This document shows positions 1 through 10,939 of a stretch of 64,000 nt of DNA, piece by piece. The stretch comes from Porphyra umbilicalis. Its lineage: Eukaryota; Rhodophyta; Bangiophyceae; Bangiales; Bangiaceae. The DNA is taken from the NCBI GenBank assembly GCA_002049455.2, contig KV919143.1, forward strand, positions 1 through 64,000, given 5' to 3'. A program made the position numbers and the translations under genes. The notes under the pieces were generated by a model. The model saw only the letters and a list, made by a program, of their open reading frames with translations. It searched no databases and was not told the DNA's origin. Every line of letters begins with the position of its first letter. Within the stretch, counting starts at the first letter, position 1.

Positions 1-634
1 GGCTATGCCACACCCCACCCACAGGTACCGCTGGTCGTGCACAGCGCCGAGGTGGTATGCCCGCGCGACAGCTGGCAGAGGCGGGGGTTGCGACGAGACA
101 TGCCGGGAGGGGCATCCGGGCGTGTGGGGCAGCGCAAGCCCCCTGGCCCACGGGGGTGGCGGTTGGGCGGGTGGGTACCCACCCGCCTCGCGAGGTGTCG
201 CGCGCGCATGCCAGAAGGGCGCCCGCGGCCGTGAGAGAGCGGCGCAGCCCCCCGTCCACCGCCACGAGACGGGTGACGCGAGCGCCGGCACGCATAAAAG
301 GGGCACCCGACGGCGCTTCGTCGATTCGACTGCCGCCGGTGTCCTTGTGTGCGGCCTGGGCGCATGCCCGACAACCCGTCGTCGTGCGTTGTCTCCTTCC
401 GCGCCCATCATTGACACTCAAGCCGAGGCGTGTCGCCTCCCCCACGACCCCCACTACCCCCGGAGTCCGAGCCACAAGATGCGCGGTTTCCGTTTGAGCT
501 TCCTCCTCCGCCGCCGCGTATCTGCACGGGTGCCCAAGACCGGTCCCCCGCCCCTCCACCTCGTTCCATCGATCGCGACGGTCGGAGCGGCCGCCACCAT
601 CACGACGCCGACTACGACGGCGGCGGAGAACACC
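1..634. other. GC-rich 5' flank of the first gene
   Basis: No protein of recognisable type is seen here, although the frame of the downstream gene stays open to the window edge. A TATA-like stretch (cataaaagg, near 292-300) lies about 340 bases before the chosen ATG and could be a core promoter. The open frame upstream of 635 is Arg/Pro-rich and looks like untranslated GC-rich DNA. Confidence 0.3.
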
Positions 635-1582
635 ATGGCGCAGACGCGCAACGATGGGGGCGCCGACGAGGACGTCGAACTCCCCGCCGTCGGCCCGTCG
701 ACGCCCACGACCGAAGTCAATGAGCACAAGGACGACGACGACGACGGCAGCGTCGACGGGTACATGGAGGGTGACGTGGACGTGGACGTGAACGTGGACA
801 TGGAGGTGGACGAGGAGGCGGCCATGGACGAGCGCGCCGCGCGCCACACCACCTTTTCCGACGACGTGGCCGCGGGGATGGTCACCCCCCCCGCCCGCAC
901 GACGCCGCCGCGCCCCGACACGCCTCGTCCCGCGCCCATCGCGGCGCCGCCGACGCTGAACGCTGCCCTTGCCGCGGCGGGCATCACTCATGACCATCCG
1001 GTGTTCGCCGCCACCTACGCCCTCTGCGTCGATCGTTGTGTCAATGACCCCATTTTTGGGGCCACCGGTGTTTTCCAGGCTCCCGCCGAGCCCGACTGGA
1101 TCCGCCATGCCAACATCGGGACCCGCCGTGTGCGCCGCACCGCGGCCACCTTGCTCCGCCACGTTCATCCCGACGTCATCGCGCCCCGCAACGTGTATCC
1201 AGAGGCCACCGCGCGCCGCAACGCTCATCACGCGACCCTCACCAACTGGCTCGCCGGCCCGATGGCCGTCGCCGACTATCCGGTGGTGAGTTTGGTCCGG
1301 GCGGCCGTTGAGCGCGGCAACCGGGAGATGGCCGCAGCGGCAATCGTCGGGGCCCGCATGGCGGCGGGGTTGGAGCGCGTCGTCGACCTCCAGCTGTTGG
1401 CCAATGTGCGCCAATTCGCGGCGGAGGTGGGGCTGTTGAACGACTCGACGTGGGTGCATACCGGGGAGGGCGGGGGCGCCAACCAGGTCGGCGGCGGGCA
1501 CGCCGGGGGTGACGGCGAGGGGGGCGCCGGGGGGGGCGACGACGGGGAGTGGCCCGACGCCGACTTGTTTGAGGACTTTTAA
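635..1582 (+). CDS. acidic protein with a possible J-like HPD segment
   Basis: The product is 315 aa, read from ATG 635, which has a good context (accATGgcg). The open frame extends further upstream but looks non-coding there. Residues about 5-75 are strongly acidic, with DDDDDG and repeated DVDVDV-type runs, and are probably disordered. A folded, mainly helical part follows from about residue 105. A segment reading LLRHVHPDV (H178-P179-D180) sits between two predicted helices, in the way the HPD tripeptide sits in J domains, but the spacing is only roughly J-like. The C terminus is Gly-rich and ends in acidic ADLFEDF. I do not recognise the family, and a co-chaperone role is only a suggestion. 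The gene converges on the sulfurase gene. Confidence 0.6.
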   Translation: MAQTRNDGGADEDVELPAVGPSTPTTEVNEHKDDDDDGSVDGYMEGDVDVDVNVDMEVDEEAAMDERAARHTTFSDDVAAGMVTPPARTTPPRPDTPRPAPIAAPPTLNAALAAAGITHDHPVFAATYALCVDRCVNDPIFGATGVFQAPAEPDWIRHANIGTRRVRRTAATLLRHVHPDVIAPRNVYPEATARRNAHHATLTNWLAGPMAVADYPVVSLVRAAVERGNREMAAAAIVGARMAAGLERVVDLQLLANVRQFAAEVGLLNDSTWVHTGEGGGANQVGGGHAGGDGEGGAGGGDDGEWPDADLFEDF

Positions 1583-2290
1583 GCGGCCGCCGCCACGGCG
1601 CCGGTTGACGGGGCGCCGCCCGCCCGCGGGGCCGCCCCAACGTGTGGCGGGCTGCGGCCCGCCTCACGGCCCCGACGCGGGGTCCACCGCCGCCCGCGGG
1701 TGGCGGTTGGGCACGTCCCGCCCCCCGCGTCGGGCCCCGTCTTGATTTTGTTGCTTGTTTCATGTTTTTACTTGGGGGGGCCGGCTGTAGGCGGGCGTCG
1801 ACGCGGCGCGGGTGGCCGGCCCCAGCTGTTTTGACTTGTTCATTGGGCGCGCGACGCCGTGGTGTTGTGTGGCAGACGGTTTTGTGGGTAGGGGGGGGGG
1901 AGCGGGACCGCCCGCCCTCCCCCCGCCGCCGCCGTGCATGCCCGATTGTTTTTAGCTTGTAAAGGCGCGCCATCTTGTTTGTTCCCCACGCTCCCCCCGA
2001 CGCGCGCCTCGCCGTCGGCGCCGCCTTGCTGTGCCAAGCGCCCAGGCACACCAGTCCGTAGGGGGTGGACCCGCTGCGGCCGCCGGTCAAGCGGGCATGT
2101 CGGACGGGGGTGGGCTCCGGGCTCGCCGCCCACACGCCACACAGCGGGCGGCCTCGACCGCCGCCGGCGCCCGCAGCAGCGTGCGTCGACGGGGCGTCTG
2201 CCACCCCCCCCCGTCGGCGCGCACCCTCCCCCGCCGCCCCCCCACCGCCGCCGCCCGTCGCCCCCCGCGCACCCGGCACGCCGCCCCGCG
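1583..2290. other. intergenic, between convergent genes
   Basis: This is the 3' space between the acidic-protein gene and the sulfurase gene. It holds GC-rich sequence with C runs and a C-tract of about 20 near 2337-2358, just upstream of the sulfurase stop. Nothing coding is recognised. Confidence 0.4.
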
Positions 2291-2904
2291 TCACGCCTCG
2301 TCGGGATTGACGGCGAGCACGTCGCCGACGTGGAGCACCCCCCCCCCCCCCCCCCCCCGACAAACAGCATCCCAAACGTCGGCGCCCGCCCGCCCGCCGC
2401 CGCCCGCAACGCCGCCAGCGGCTGCCCGTCGGCGCGGCCACGGCCCGTGGCAGCGTCCACGGTGATGGCCGCGCAGCGCACGCACGGGGCGGTGTAGGTG
2501 AGGTGGGGGGGGGGGGGGGGGGGGGGGTCCCCGCCCCGCCCCGGTCCCCATCGACGGCCGAGCCGCCAGTGGCAGGCGGCGGCGGGAATGGCGACGTGAC
2601 GGTTAGGCGGGTGGGGGGGTTGCCGCCGGCAGCGGCGGCGGCCGCCGCCGCCGCCGCCACCGCATCGTCGATGCGGGCGGTGCCGGCGGCGGCCACCGCC
2701 GCCGCCGACGCGGTCACCACAACGTTGGCCCGAAAGACGGACGCGTCGGCCCACGGGGTCCCGCCGGCAGCGTCGCCGGCGGCCATTGCCGCAACGGCGC
2801 GGCGGAGCGCGGCGCCGCTCTGCGCAACCGTCACCAGCAGCGGGGAGCGGTTCACCAACGAGCCGCCCGCCGCCGCCACCCCGTCACCGCCCCCGTCACC
2901 GCCC

Positions 2905-2952
<48 letters not shown>

Positions 2953-5460
2953 TCGGCCACGAGCCACACGGCCGACCCGACCGCCGCCGACAGCCAGCCG
3001 TCGACCGTCACGGGCGCCCCGCCCGGGCCGCCGCCACCCCCCCCACCACGTGGCCGACGCGGCGCAGCCGCCGCGGCGGGCGCCCCCAACACGCCGCACG
3101 CACGGCAACAACCCCCCCCCCCCCGCCCCGAGGGCCACCCGCACGGCGGGACACGGGAGGCGGGCGGCGACGTCTGGGTGGGCGGTCAAGACGAGGGCGT
3201 GTGCGCCCCCCCCCCCCCCGCCCCGCCCCCGACCGCCGGCACGAGGGTGGCGGTGAGGCGCGCGAGCGCGGGGGTGGCGGTCCGCGAGAGGGCGCGGTGG
3301 GGGGGGGCCCCGCCGGCGGCAATGACCGCAAAGGCGCGGTCGCCGACGAGGCCGCCCGTCGGTGCGAGCGGCCACGCGGGGGGGGTAAAGCCCCCAATGC
3401 CCTTGACGGGGTACACGCCGAGGGCGGTGACGACGGCGCCGGCGAGGGGGTGAGGTCCAGGGGGGGGGGGGGGGGGGGGGGGGCGACGCGTCGCCGGTGG
3501 CCGCGTGGCGGCACCCACCGCGGGGGGGGCGGGGCCGGCGGCGGCCGCCGCCGCGGCCGCCCCCGCCGCCGCCGGCGCGCCGACGACCCCCCCAAAGGCG
3601 TCACACAGGGCGGTTGCGAGCGCGACGCCGTCCGCCGCGACGCTCGTGTGGCCAAAGCTCGCGCGCACGACGCCGAGCGGGCGCCCGTCGGGCGTGAGTT
3701 GGGCGGCATACGCGGCTTCCCCCCCCCCCCCCCCCCCCACACACGTGCCCCCGCGCGTACCCCCCCACACGTCCGCGGCGGTCACGCCGAGCACCTCTGC
3801 GCAGGCCCCCCCATTGCACGCGCAGCCGCCGCGGAGGGCGACGCGGCGGTGCGCCGCCGCCGCCACCACCGCCCCGTGGGGCACGAACCCCCCGCGGGGG
3901 TGCGGACGGAAAAGGCCACGACGGTGCCGCCGCCGCCCGGGTAGAGGGTGACGAGGCGGACGCGCGGGGATGCCGCAACGACGAGGGCGCCGAGGAGCGC
4001 CCGCGTGGCGGCGGCGGCGGCGCCCGCGCGGGCGGCGACGGCGGCGGGCCCGCCAATGGCGGTGAGGAGGCGGAGGCCGGCGGGCACCGCCGCAATGCCG
4101 AGGTAGTGGGGCGTGCCGGCCTCCCACCCGGCGGGGGGGGGGAGGACGACCGGCGTCGGCGTGGTGCGGGTGGGGGGGGCGACCGCGACGGTGCCGCCGG
4201 CCCAGTAGAGCGGCCGCGGGGGGGCGGGGGGGGGGGGGGGGAATCCCCGCCGCCGGCGCCGACGCGGCCGCCGCCGCCGTCGGCGACGGGCGGCACCCCG
4301 TACAGCGCGCGCACCGCCGGGGAGTGGCGGGCGAGGAGCAGCGCGCCGAGCCCCGTCGGGAAGCCGACCATCTTGTAAAAGGAGACGGCGAGCGCGTCGA
4401 CGGCGGGCATGGAGGCGACGTCGAGGGGCCCCGACGCGGCCGCCTTGGCGCCGTCGACGAGCGTCAGGACGTGCGCCGGGGGGGAGGCGGTGGGGGGGGG
4501 GTGCCCACACCCCGGCAGCAGCCGCCCGCCCGACCGCTTGGCGCCGGCGGCGAGCGCCTGCACGGGGTAGGGGGTGCCCGTGAGGTTGCACTCGGCGGGG
4601 AGGACGGCGAGGACAAAGGGGTGGGGGGGGTGGGGGGGGGGGGGGGCGCCCCCGCGCCGTGGCCATGGCCGCTGCCGTTGCCATTGCCATTGCCATTGCC
4701 ATTGCCATTGCCGCCGCCGTCGCCGCCGCCATGGCTGTCGCCGTTGCCGTTGCCGTCGCCGCCGCCGTCGCCGTCGCCGTTGGCGCCCCCCCCCCCCCCA
4801 CCACGTCCCCCCCCCCCCCCCCCCCACGCGGCGGCCACCTCTGCGCTGCTGGCGGTGGTTACCCCCCCCCCCCCCCACGGCGAGCGCGCCGACGCCGACC
4901 GCCGAGTGGTGACACCGCGCGTGCACGACCGCCGCGTCGACGGGCGTCCACGGCAGGCGCTCCGCCGCCACCTTGAGCGCCCCCGTCGCCCCCGACGTCC
5001 ACACAAGCACGTGGGTCGCAGGGGAGGCGCCAAAGTAGGCGAGCACCTCCCCCCGCACCGCGTCGACGGGCGGCAGCGCCGACGGCGGGGCGGGGGGGGC
5101 GGACGCGGCGGCGGCGGCGGCGGCGGCGGCAGACCGCCCGTCGGGTGCCGAGTGGGGGTTGCCAGCCGTACCGGCGGTGAGGGCGGCGGCGACGGCGCGC
5201 ACGTGGGCGGCCGCGTAGGGCGCCGCGCCGGCGGCGTCGAGGTAGGTCCACCCGCCGAGGCGGGCGACAACGTCGGCGCGGAGGGCGGCAAAGGCGGCGG
5301 CGGCGGCGGCGGGGGTGGGGGGGGGGGGGGGGGGGGGACGGGTAGGAGGGGGGGGGAGGGGACGGCGCCTCCACGGCGCCGGGGGTGGGGGGGGAGGGGG
5401 GGGGGGGAGGGGGGTGGGGGTCGCCCGCGGCCCCGTCGCCGGCAGAGGGGGGGGGGGCAT
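2291..5460 (-). CDS. molybdenum cofactor sulfurase (NifS-like plus MOSC), frame-broken model
   Basis: MOCOS enzymes take sulfur from cysteine with PLP and load it on the Mo cofactor of xanthine dehydrogenase and aldehyde oxidase. In order along the minus strand: an N-terminal motif (GGWTYLDAAGAAPY) near 5250; a nucleotide-binding type segment (VWTSGATGALK); AECNLTGTPYP; the PLP-lysine motif SFYKMVGFPTGLGALL (Lys codon 4374-4372); GWEAGTPHYLGI; the cysteine motif LRGGCACNGGAC; the MOSC N domain (LGVYPVKGIGGF); an FRANVVV segment; and a final domain ending DVLAVNPDEA before the stop at 2291. All family landmarks are in the right order. The reading frame changes several times, each time near a long G/C run (about 5330, 4790, 4225, 3730, 3470, 2510, 2345). 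A Gly/Asn hexamer repeat lies inside. The start at 5460 is uncertain, and the frame is open to 5646. Confidence 0.88.
4674..4785. repeat. hexanucleotide microsatellite inside the sulfurase gene
   Basis: Imperfect GCCATT/GCCGTT/GCCGCC hexamers repeat across about 110 bases. On the sulfurase strand one frame gives Gly-Asn repeats. The array lies between the HARCHHSAVG and LPAECNLTG segments, where the family normally has no such spacer, so it is an expansion or part of an intron. Confidence 0.8.
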
Positions 5461-7760
5461 GGCGGGCGTCGGGGGGGGGGGGGCCCGCAGCGAGAGTGTG
5501 TGCCAGGGGGGGGGTGAGGGAGAGGCAGTGTGGCAGGGGGGGGGGGGGGGTGCCACCCACGGGGTGGGGGGGTGGGGGGGGCACCCGCCACGCACGGGCA
5601 CCGACGGGGCAGCGGCGGGCAGGGGGCACGCGCGCGCAGGGGGCACCGGCGGGGCGCGCGGCGGGCGGCACGGCCGCGGCGCCGTGGAGGCCGCGGATCA
5701 CGGGCGCGCGGGCAGTACACAACGGCACGAGCCGCGGCAGACGCACACCCGTGGAGGTGTGCCGGGATGCTCGCGAGTGCCGCGCGGTCGGCCGCCGCGG
5801 ATGCACGGCCGTTGCCGCCCGTCGGCGCCCGCCAGTGACACGCCCAGGGCGGCTGCGTGGCGGTCGCCTGGCGCTGTTTGGACGCCCCTGCTCCCCCTGT
5901 TGCCCGCGTCCCGCTCGCCCCGCCCATCGCCCGCCCGTCCCCGCTGCGCGCGGCTTCGAGCGGCGCGCCCCGTCCACCCGGCCCGTGGCCGCGGATCAGT
6001 GTCCCACTCGGCGGAGCGGAGCGCCGCGCGCGGCGCACCCGCCGTGGCCCGAGATGGGCTACCGGTGAAAACCCGCACGCACCATGCGTCGGGTGAGGGC
6101 CCGCACGTCGGCCGCCGCGCCGAGCCGCCGCCCCCGCTCGATGGCGGGCCGGTGCGGAGCGGCCGCGCGGGCGAGACGCAAAAAAAAAGGGTGGGAACCC
6201 CCGCGCGCGCCACTCGGCGCCGCGTGCCTGGCGCACACGGCGCCCGCGGGCGATGCGGGTCGTGCCCGCCGCCACGCCGCACGCACCCTCACGGGCGGCC
6301 GGTACGTGCACAGGGCCCTTTGGACGCGGTCGTTGCTCCCGCCAAAGGAGTCTCCCCCCGCACTTGCCCCGTTGCATCGGCCGTCTCGGGCACCGCCACC
6401 GCACCCGTGCGCCGCGCCGCCCGCCCCCCCCCTGCCGCCGCCGTCACCGCTGCACCCCCGTCACGGTTGCCGCTACAGCCTCTGCCGCCCTACGTGGGCG
6501 GCCCGAGCCCGTCGCTGGCACCCCCCCCCCCCCGCCCCCCTCCGCACCAACGGCGGCACCCGTCGGCGGGGTCCCCCGCCGCCGCGCCGCCGCCGCCCGC
6601 TCCAAGCCGGCGGTGACGGCCGCGCGCACGGCCCCCACGGCCGGGTCCCCCCCCGCCCAAACACCTGCACCGCGTCGCGGTAGTGCTCAAAGCACGCCAT
6701 GCCCTACAAGAAATTTTGACCGAAAATCCCAGGTTTTCTGCCTCGGAATCCCAGGTCGCCTGGGATAGCGCGAGCCAAACCCACTTCCATGGAGCGACTT
6801 ACCTGGGATTCCGTGCAACGGCGACCTGGCCACGCCTAAAGCTTTAGGCTGGAAGGAGGTGGCACTGTACTTTCGTAGGGCGGGCGCTCGCACACCTCCA
6901 AGCATGCGCCCCCGCCGCGGTGGCCGCGGCCGGCTGGGTTCGCGGCGAGTAAAGAGCGGCAGCGGCTGCTCACGTGGCGGACGCGGCCGTGCGAGGGGGA
7001 GGGGGGGGGGCAACCCGGGGGAGGGGGGTGTGTGGGGATAGAAACAACAAGGGGTCCTTTTTCCATGGGGGGGAGGGAGGGAGGAAGGTGGCACGACGCC
7101 GCAGCTGCTGGTGCTGCTCGGCGTTTGCACCGTGCTGTTGCGGGTCGCCCTGCCGTCGTGGAGGCCGCCCGCGCGCTGGCGACCACACCTGCGCAACCGA
7201 CCTCCCCCGTGTCGTCGACCAACCCTTCTGCCTGTGGTCACCCACGGCCCACCCTCGGCGGGGTCGTACCCTACGGGTGAGGCCGCTTGCTGCCTCTGTG
7301 CAGCGGGGCCAGGGGTAATATTTCCCTCTGTTGAGTCAGGATGTGCACGCAGTGCCTGGAGCAAGTGGTGGGGTTTTTTTCCTGCTTTTTTGGTAGGGGG
7401 GAGGGGGGAGGGGGGAGGGGGCAGAGGCATCGGGTGTGAGCGCCCGCTGCGCTGTACGGACGTGGTAGAGGGGCCGCGCACGGGGCCTCTGTGCGGCCAC
7501 GGTGGCGCGAGGGGAGGGACAAAGAAATGGAGAACAAAATGTGTTTATCCCTACCCGGCAGACGTCACACCCCCTCCCCCCGCCTCCTTCATTCTCAGCG
7601 CACTTTCAGCCGCCCCCCTCTCCACAAAGGGCCTCTCACCAGTGCAACCTTGTGGGGTTCCGTGCTCGACAACCCGACTGGGCGCCCCTCCCCCCATGGA
7701 CGGCTGGTCCTCTGCAAGGTCAGCCCACCCCCCCCCCCCCGCACAGAGGTGCAGCAGCGC
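5461..7760. other. long GC-rich stretch without a supported gene
   Basis: Up to about 6700 the DNA is very GC-rich with G runs. Open frames exist on both strands but read as Arg/Pro/Ala-rich low complexity. From about 6700 the base composition is more even. A short palindrome, ATCCCAGG-TCG-CCTGGGAT, lies at about 6748-6766, with a second CCTGGGATTCC nearby. From 7380 to 7425 a purine-rich gggga repeat is seen. No gene is supported. Confidence 0.4.
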
Positions 7761-8090
7761 TCAGCAGTGGGCCTTCTTGCAGCGCTTAAAGTCGTTGCCG
7801 CAAAAACCGATACACTTGTGCTCGTCGGGCCCCCCGACGCACGACGCGGTGCACTGGTGGTACTCGGTCGTGCACGCTGCGCACTCCTGGCAGTCGCGCA
7901 GGGCATTGTCGCAAAAGCCGACGCACTTGTGGACGTCGGGGCCGCCCTGGCAGGAGAGGACGCATTGGTGGTGGATGCAGGCGCAGCCGATGCACTTCGC
8001 CGCGTTCACCGTGGGGGGGGTGGCCGCCACCGCCAGCAGCAGCGACAGGAGGAGGAGGACCAGGAGCTTGGGGGCGCAGGCGATGGCCAT
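7761..8090 (-). CDS. small secreted Cys-rich protein with a duplicated motif
   Basis: The product is 109 aa. The ATG at 8090 is followed at once by a classical signal peptide: residues 1-31 include CAPKLLVLLLLSLLLAVAAT, with cleavage likely near ANA/K. The mature part, about 78 aa, holds 16 cysteines in two copies of one motif: HQCxxxCxGGPDxHKCxGFC at about 41-60 and again at about 78-97, each followed by a basic or acidic CxxC tail. It ends KRCKKAHC. The regular cysteine spacing suggests a disulfide-bonded extracellular or vacuolar miniprotein. I do not recognise a named family, so defence, metal binding or cell-wall roles are all possible. The single short frame, signal peptide and internal duplication make this a convincing real gene. 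The region upstream (8100-8160) is C/G-run rich. Confidence 0.82.
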   Translation of the reverse strand: MAIACAPKLLVLLLLSLLLAVAATPPTVNAAKCIGCACIHHQCVLSCQGGPDVHKCVGFCDNALRDCQECAACTTEYHQCTASCVGGPDEHKCIGFCGNDFKRCKKAHC

Positions 8091-8710
8091 GGCGACGGGG
8101 GGCCCGACGGCACGGCAAAAGAGGATGGAGGGAGGGGGGGGGGGGGGTGGGGAGGGGTTGCGGGAGGGGGGGCAGGGGCAAGCTCCGGCGTGTGTGGGCT
8201 GCTTCCCGACGGACGTCAAACGTGTGGGTGGTGGTGCCGCCCTCAAAGTTCCAGGTCCGGCGGGGGGCGCCCTCTTGTAGCGGCCCCCACACTCCTTGGC
8301 AGGTGCCGAAGCGACCGTGCCGCGTCGCCGCGCCCCCCCCGGGTACAGGGAGCCCAGCCCCCTACACGAGGTCGGGTGCCTCCACTCCCCCCTAGCAGGA
8401 CAGGTCACGCCACCAACACAGCGAGTCCTGCAGTGCGCACACGGCCGGTGGCCAGCCTCCACACCCGCCCCACGCCCACGACAGGCTGCACCGAGCGGGG
8501 GATGCAGTGGAAAGGACCCCACGCGCCGGGCGAGACGCGGGAGCAAATCCAGCCCACTCTCCTCCCCTTGCAGGGACGAAGGCTGTCGAAGATACCAACG
8601 ACCCGTCAGTGTCGCGCCCCGGGCGAGCACCGCAGCCGAGGCGAGGACACCTGGCACGGCAACAAAGGCACCACCGGGGCGCGGCACGTGGTGGGGGGCA
8701 CGGGGCTGGC

Positions 8711-9272
8711 ATGACCGCACTGCAGGTGGGCGGAGGTGGAGGGGGGCCCCAAGCGCAGCGCAGCGTGCGCTCTCGCACCGAGTGGGCTGCAGCTGCAATT
8801 CTCCAGGCCGCGCCCATTGGCAGTGTCAGCGCACACTGCCAATACGTTCACGGCTTTGGAGGAGGTGCGGGCGCTGCGGGCAGAGGTGGGGCGGCTGCGG
8901 GGGGGGGGGGGGGGGTCGCCGCCCGCGCCCGGCGCGTGGGGGGGGGGGGGGGGGGAGGGGGGGGGGGAGCGAGCCGGGCTCCCCAATCTCCCCTGTCGAG
9001 CGGGGGGGGGGGGGGGGCGGCGGCGGGGGGGGGAGGGGGAGCCCCCGCGTGTGGTGGGGAGGGGGGGGTGCGGCGGCGGCCGTCGCCGCCCCCGCGGCCG
9101 GCGGCGGCGCGGCGCGGCGGCCGGGCGGGACTAGCACCACCCTCTTTTGCCCCCCCGCGGCGGGGGGCGCCGGGGGGGAGGAGGGGCGGGGCCCGCCCCG
9201 CGTCGGCCACTTGCGAGGGGGAGCCGGGCGGGTGGGGCGCCGGCGCCCTTCCCCCCCCTGCCGCCCCCCTCT

Positions 9273-9306
<34 letters not shown>

Positions 9307-10132
9307 ACGCGGGGCACGCTGCCGCGGGGGTCCCCCCCCCCCCCTCCCCCCCCCCCCCCACCACCCCCGATGACGACGACGCCGTCTTTCTGGCGGGCCT
9401 CCTCGCCCCCGGCCCGGGGCCGCTGTGGGGCCCCGCCCTGCGGGCAACGGCGCTGCTGGCGCGGGTGCGCGCCGCCGAGGCGGCTGCCGACGTGGGCGCC
9501 TATTATACCGCTGCCGCGGCCACGCCCCCGTGGGGGGGTGAGGGGGGTGTGTGGTTGCGGCCGCGCCGCGGGGGGCGCCCCCTGGCGGGGTAGGGGGGGG
9601 CGGGGGCGGGTAGGGGGGGGGATGGGGGGGCACTGCCGCAGCCGCCCGCACCTGGCGGCCGGGCGCCCCCGTGTGCAGCTGCCGCTGCCGGCGCGGCGGG
9701 GGCGGCCGGCAGCCCGGCCGGGGACCCTGGGGGTTTGGGGCGCCGCCCGCCCGCCCGCCCCGGCCGCCGCGCCAGCCACCCCCCGGTGGGTGCGCCACAC
9801 CCCGGCGGCGGCCGCGGGTGCCCGCAAAGAGCGGCGCCCCCCTTGCAGCGGCGGGCCCCGACGAGGGGTGCGGGGCAAGGGCGGCGGGCGGGGCGGGGGT
9901 GGGGCGGGGTGGAGTCGGCTGGCTGCGGTTGGCGGGGCGCCCCCGCGGGGGGGCGCCGGGGGGGTGGGGGGGGGGGGGGGGCGGCAGGCGTGGCGGCGGG
10001 CGGGCGGGCGGGCGGGCGGGGGGGCGGCGCAGCGCCGCTGCCACGGCCGCGCCGGGGCGCGCGGGTGGCCGGCGGCCCGCGTCGGGCAGCGCCGTGGACC
10101 GGGGGGGTGCCACGACCCGCGTCGACATGTAG
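8711..10132 (+). CDS. possible GC-rich gene, frames unresolved
   Basis: Two stretches look protein-like on the plus strand. One is a short coiled-coil type piece, TFTALEEVRALRAEVGRLR, at about 8841-8900. The other is a helical piece, AVFLAGLLAPGPGPLW followed by ALRATALLARVRAAEAAADV, at about 9380-9500. They are in different frames, separated by very long G and C runs (8899-8916, 8938-8967, 9002-9018, 9270-9305). I cannot define a start, stop or exon borders and recognise no family. The opposite strand is also open, so this may not be a gene. Confidence 0.25.
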
Positions 10133-10939
10133 TAGGATACCTGGGGGTTAGAGGCGTTCAGGAAGCGCGAATCGGCTTACAGGCTCCCGATTGCGTTTCC
10201 CGGAGGGGGTGCCGTGGCGGCGTCAATCTGGCCGATCGCGGATTACCAGGCATGTGATCGACCTCTTAACCAGCTTGATCGCACGTAATCGCTCAGTCGG
10301 ATCAGTCGATCGCATGTATTAGGCAGCCAGCTCGCCGGATACGCGGCCCATTAGGGCGGTGCTCGTGCACTTCTTTGGGAATTATTCATGACTTGACTTT
10401 ACGTGCGGAGCTTGAAAACATATGTCGCGCGGCTGCAATTGGTGTTCCGAGCATGGCACGTGTGCGTTGAAAGCACGCTGCCCGCACTGGCCGGCCGACC
10501 TCCCGCGTAAAACGCGCCGCCGGCGCCTTGCCTCTCAACATGGCGGCGGCGCCCTACACACACGCGCGACGCGCACCCATCGGGGTGCACGCGTGCGCAG
10601 ACACGGGCGGCCACCCCCCTATTTGCTCTTAACGGCAGCCGTACGTGGCCCCCGTCCGGCCAGTGGGGGGGGGGGGCGGCCTCCGCCGCGTCGACGCTGG
10701 CGGGGCGGCGGGGCCTGCCGCCGCAGGCACGCACGCTGGCATTCGTTCCTGAGCGGACCAGCACCACACAGACGTGGTACTCTGCTGTTGTGTTCTTGCG
10801 GCCGTGTGGAAGCGCGCGCGCGCACGGTGGTCTCGGTCGCTCTACCGAGGGCGTTGAAAAATGGCGTCTCACCGATAGGCTCGACCGCGCTGGGCCCGGT
10901 AGCTGTCGCCCGATTTAGGGGCGCAACGGCCATCAGTGG

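Noticed and set aside
5-634. N-terminal extension of the first gene to the window edge
   Set aside because: Arg/Pro/Gly-rich sequence without domain character, a TATA-like site inside it, and a well-placed ATG at 635.
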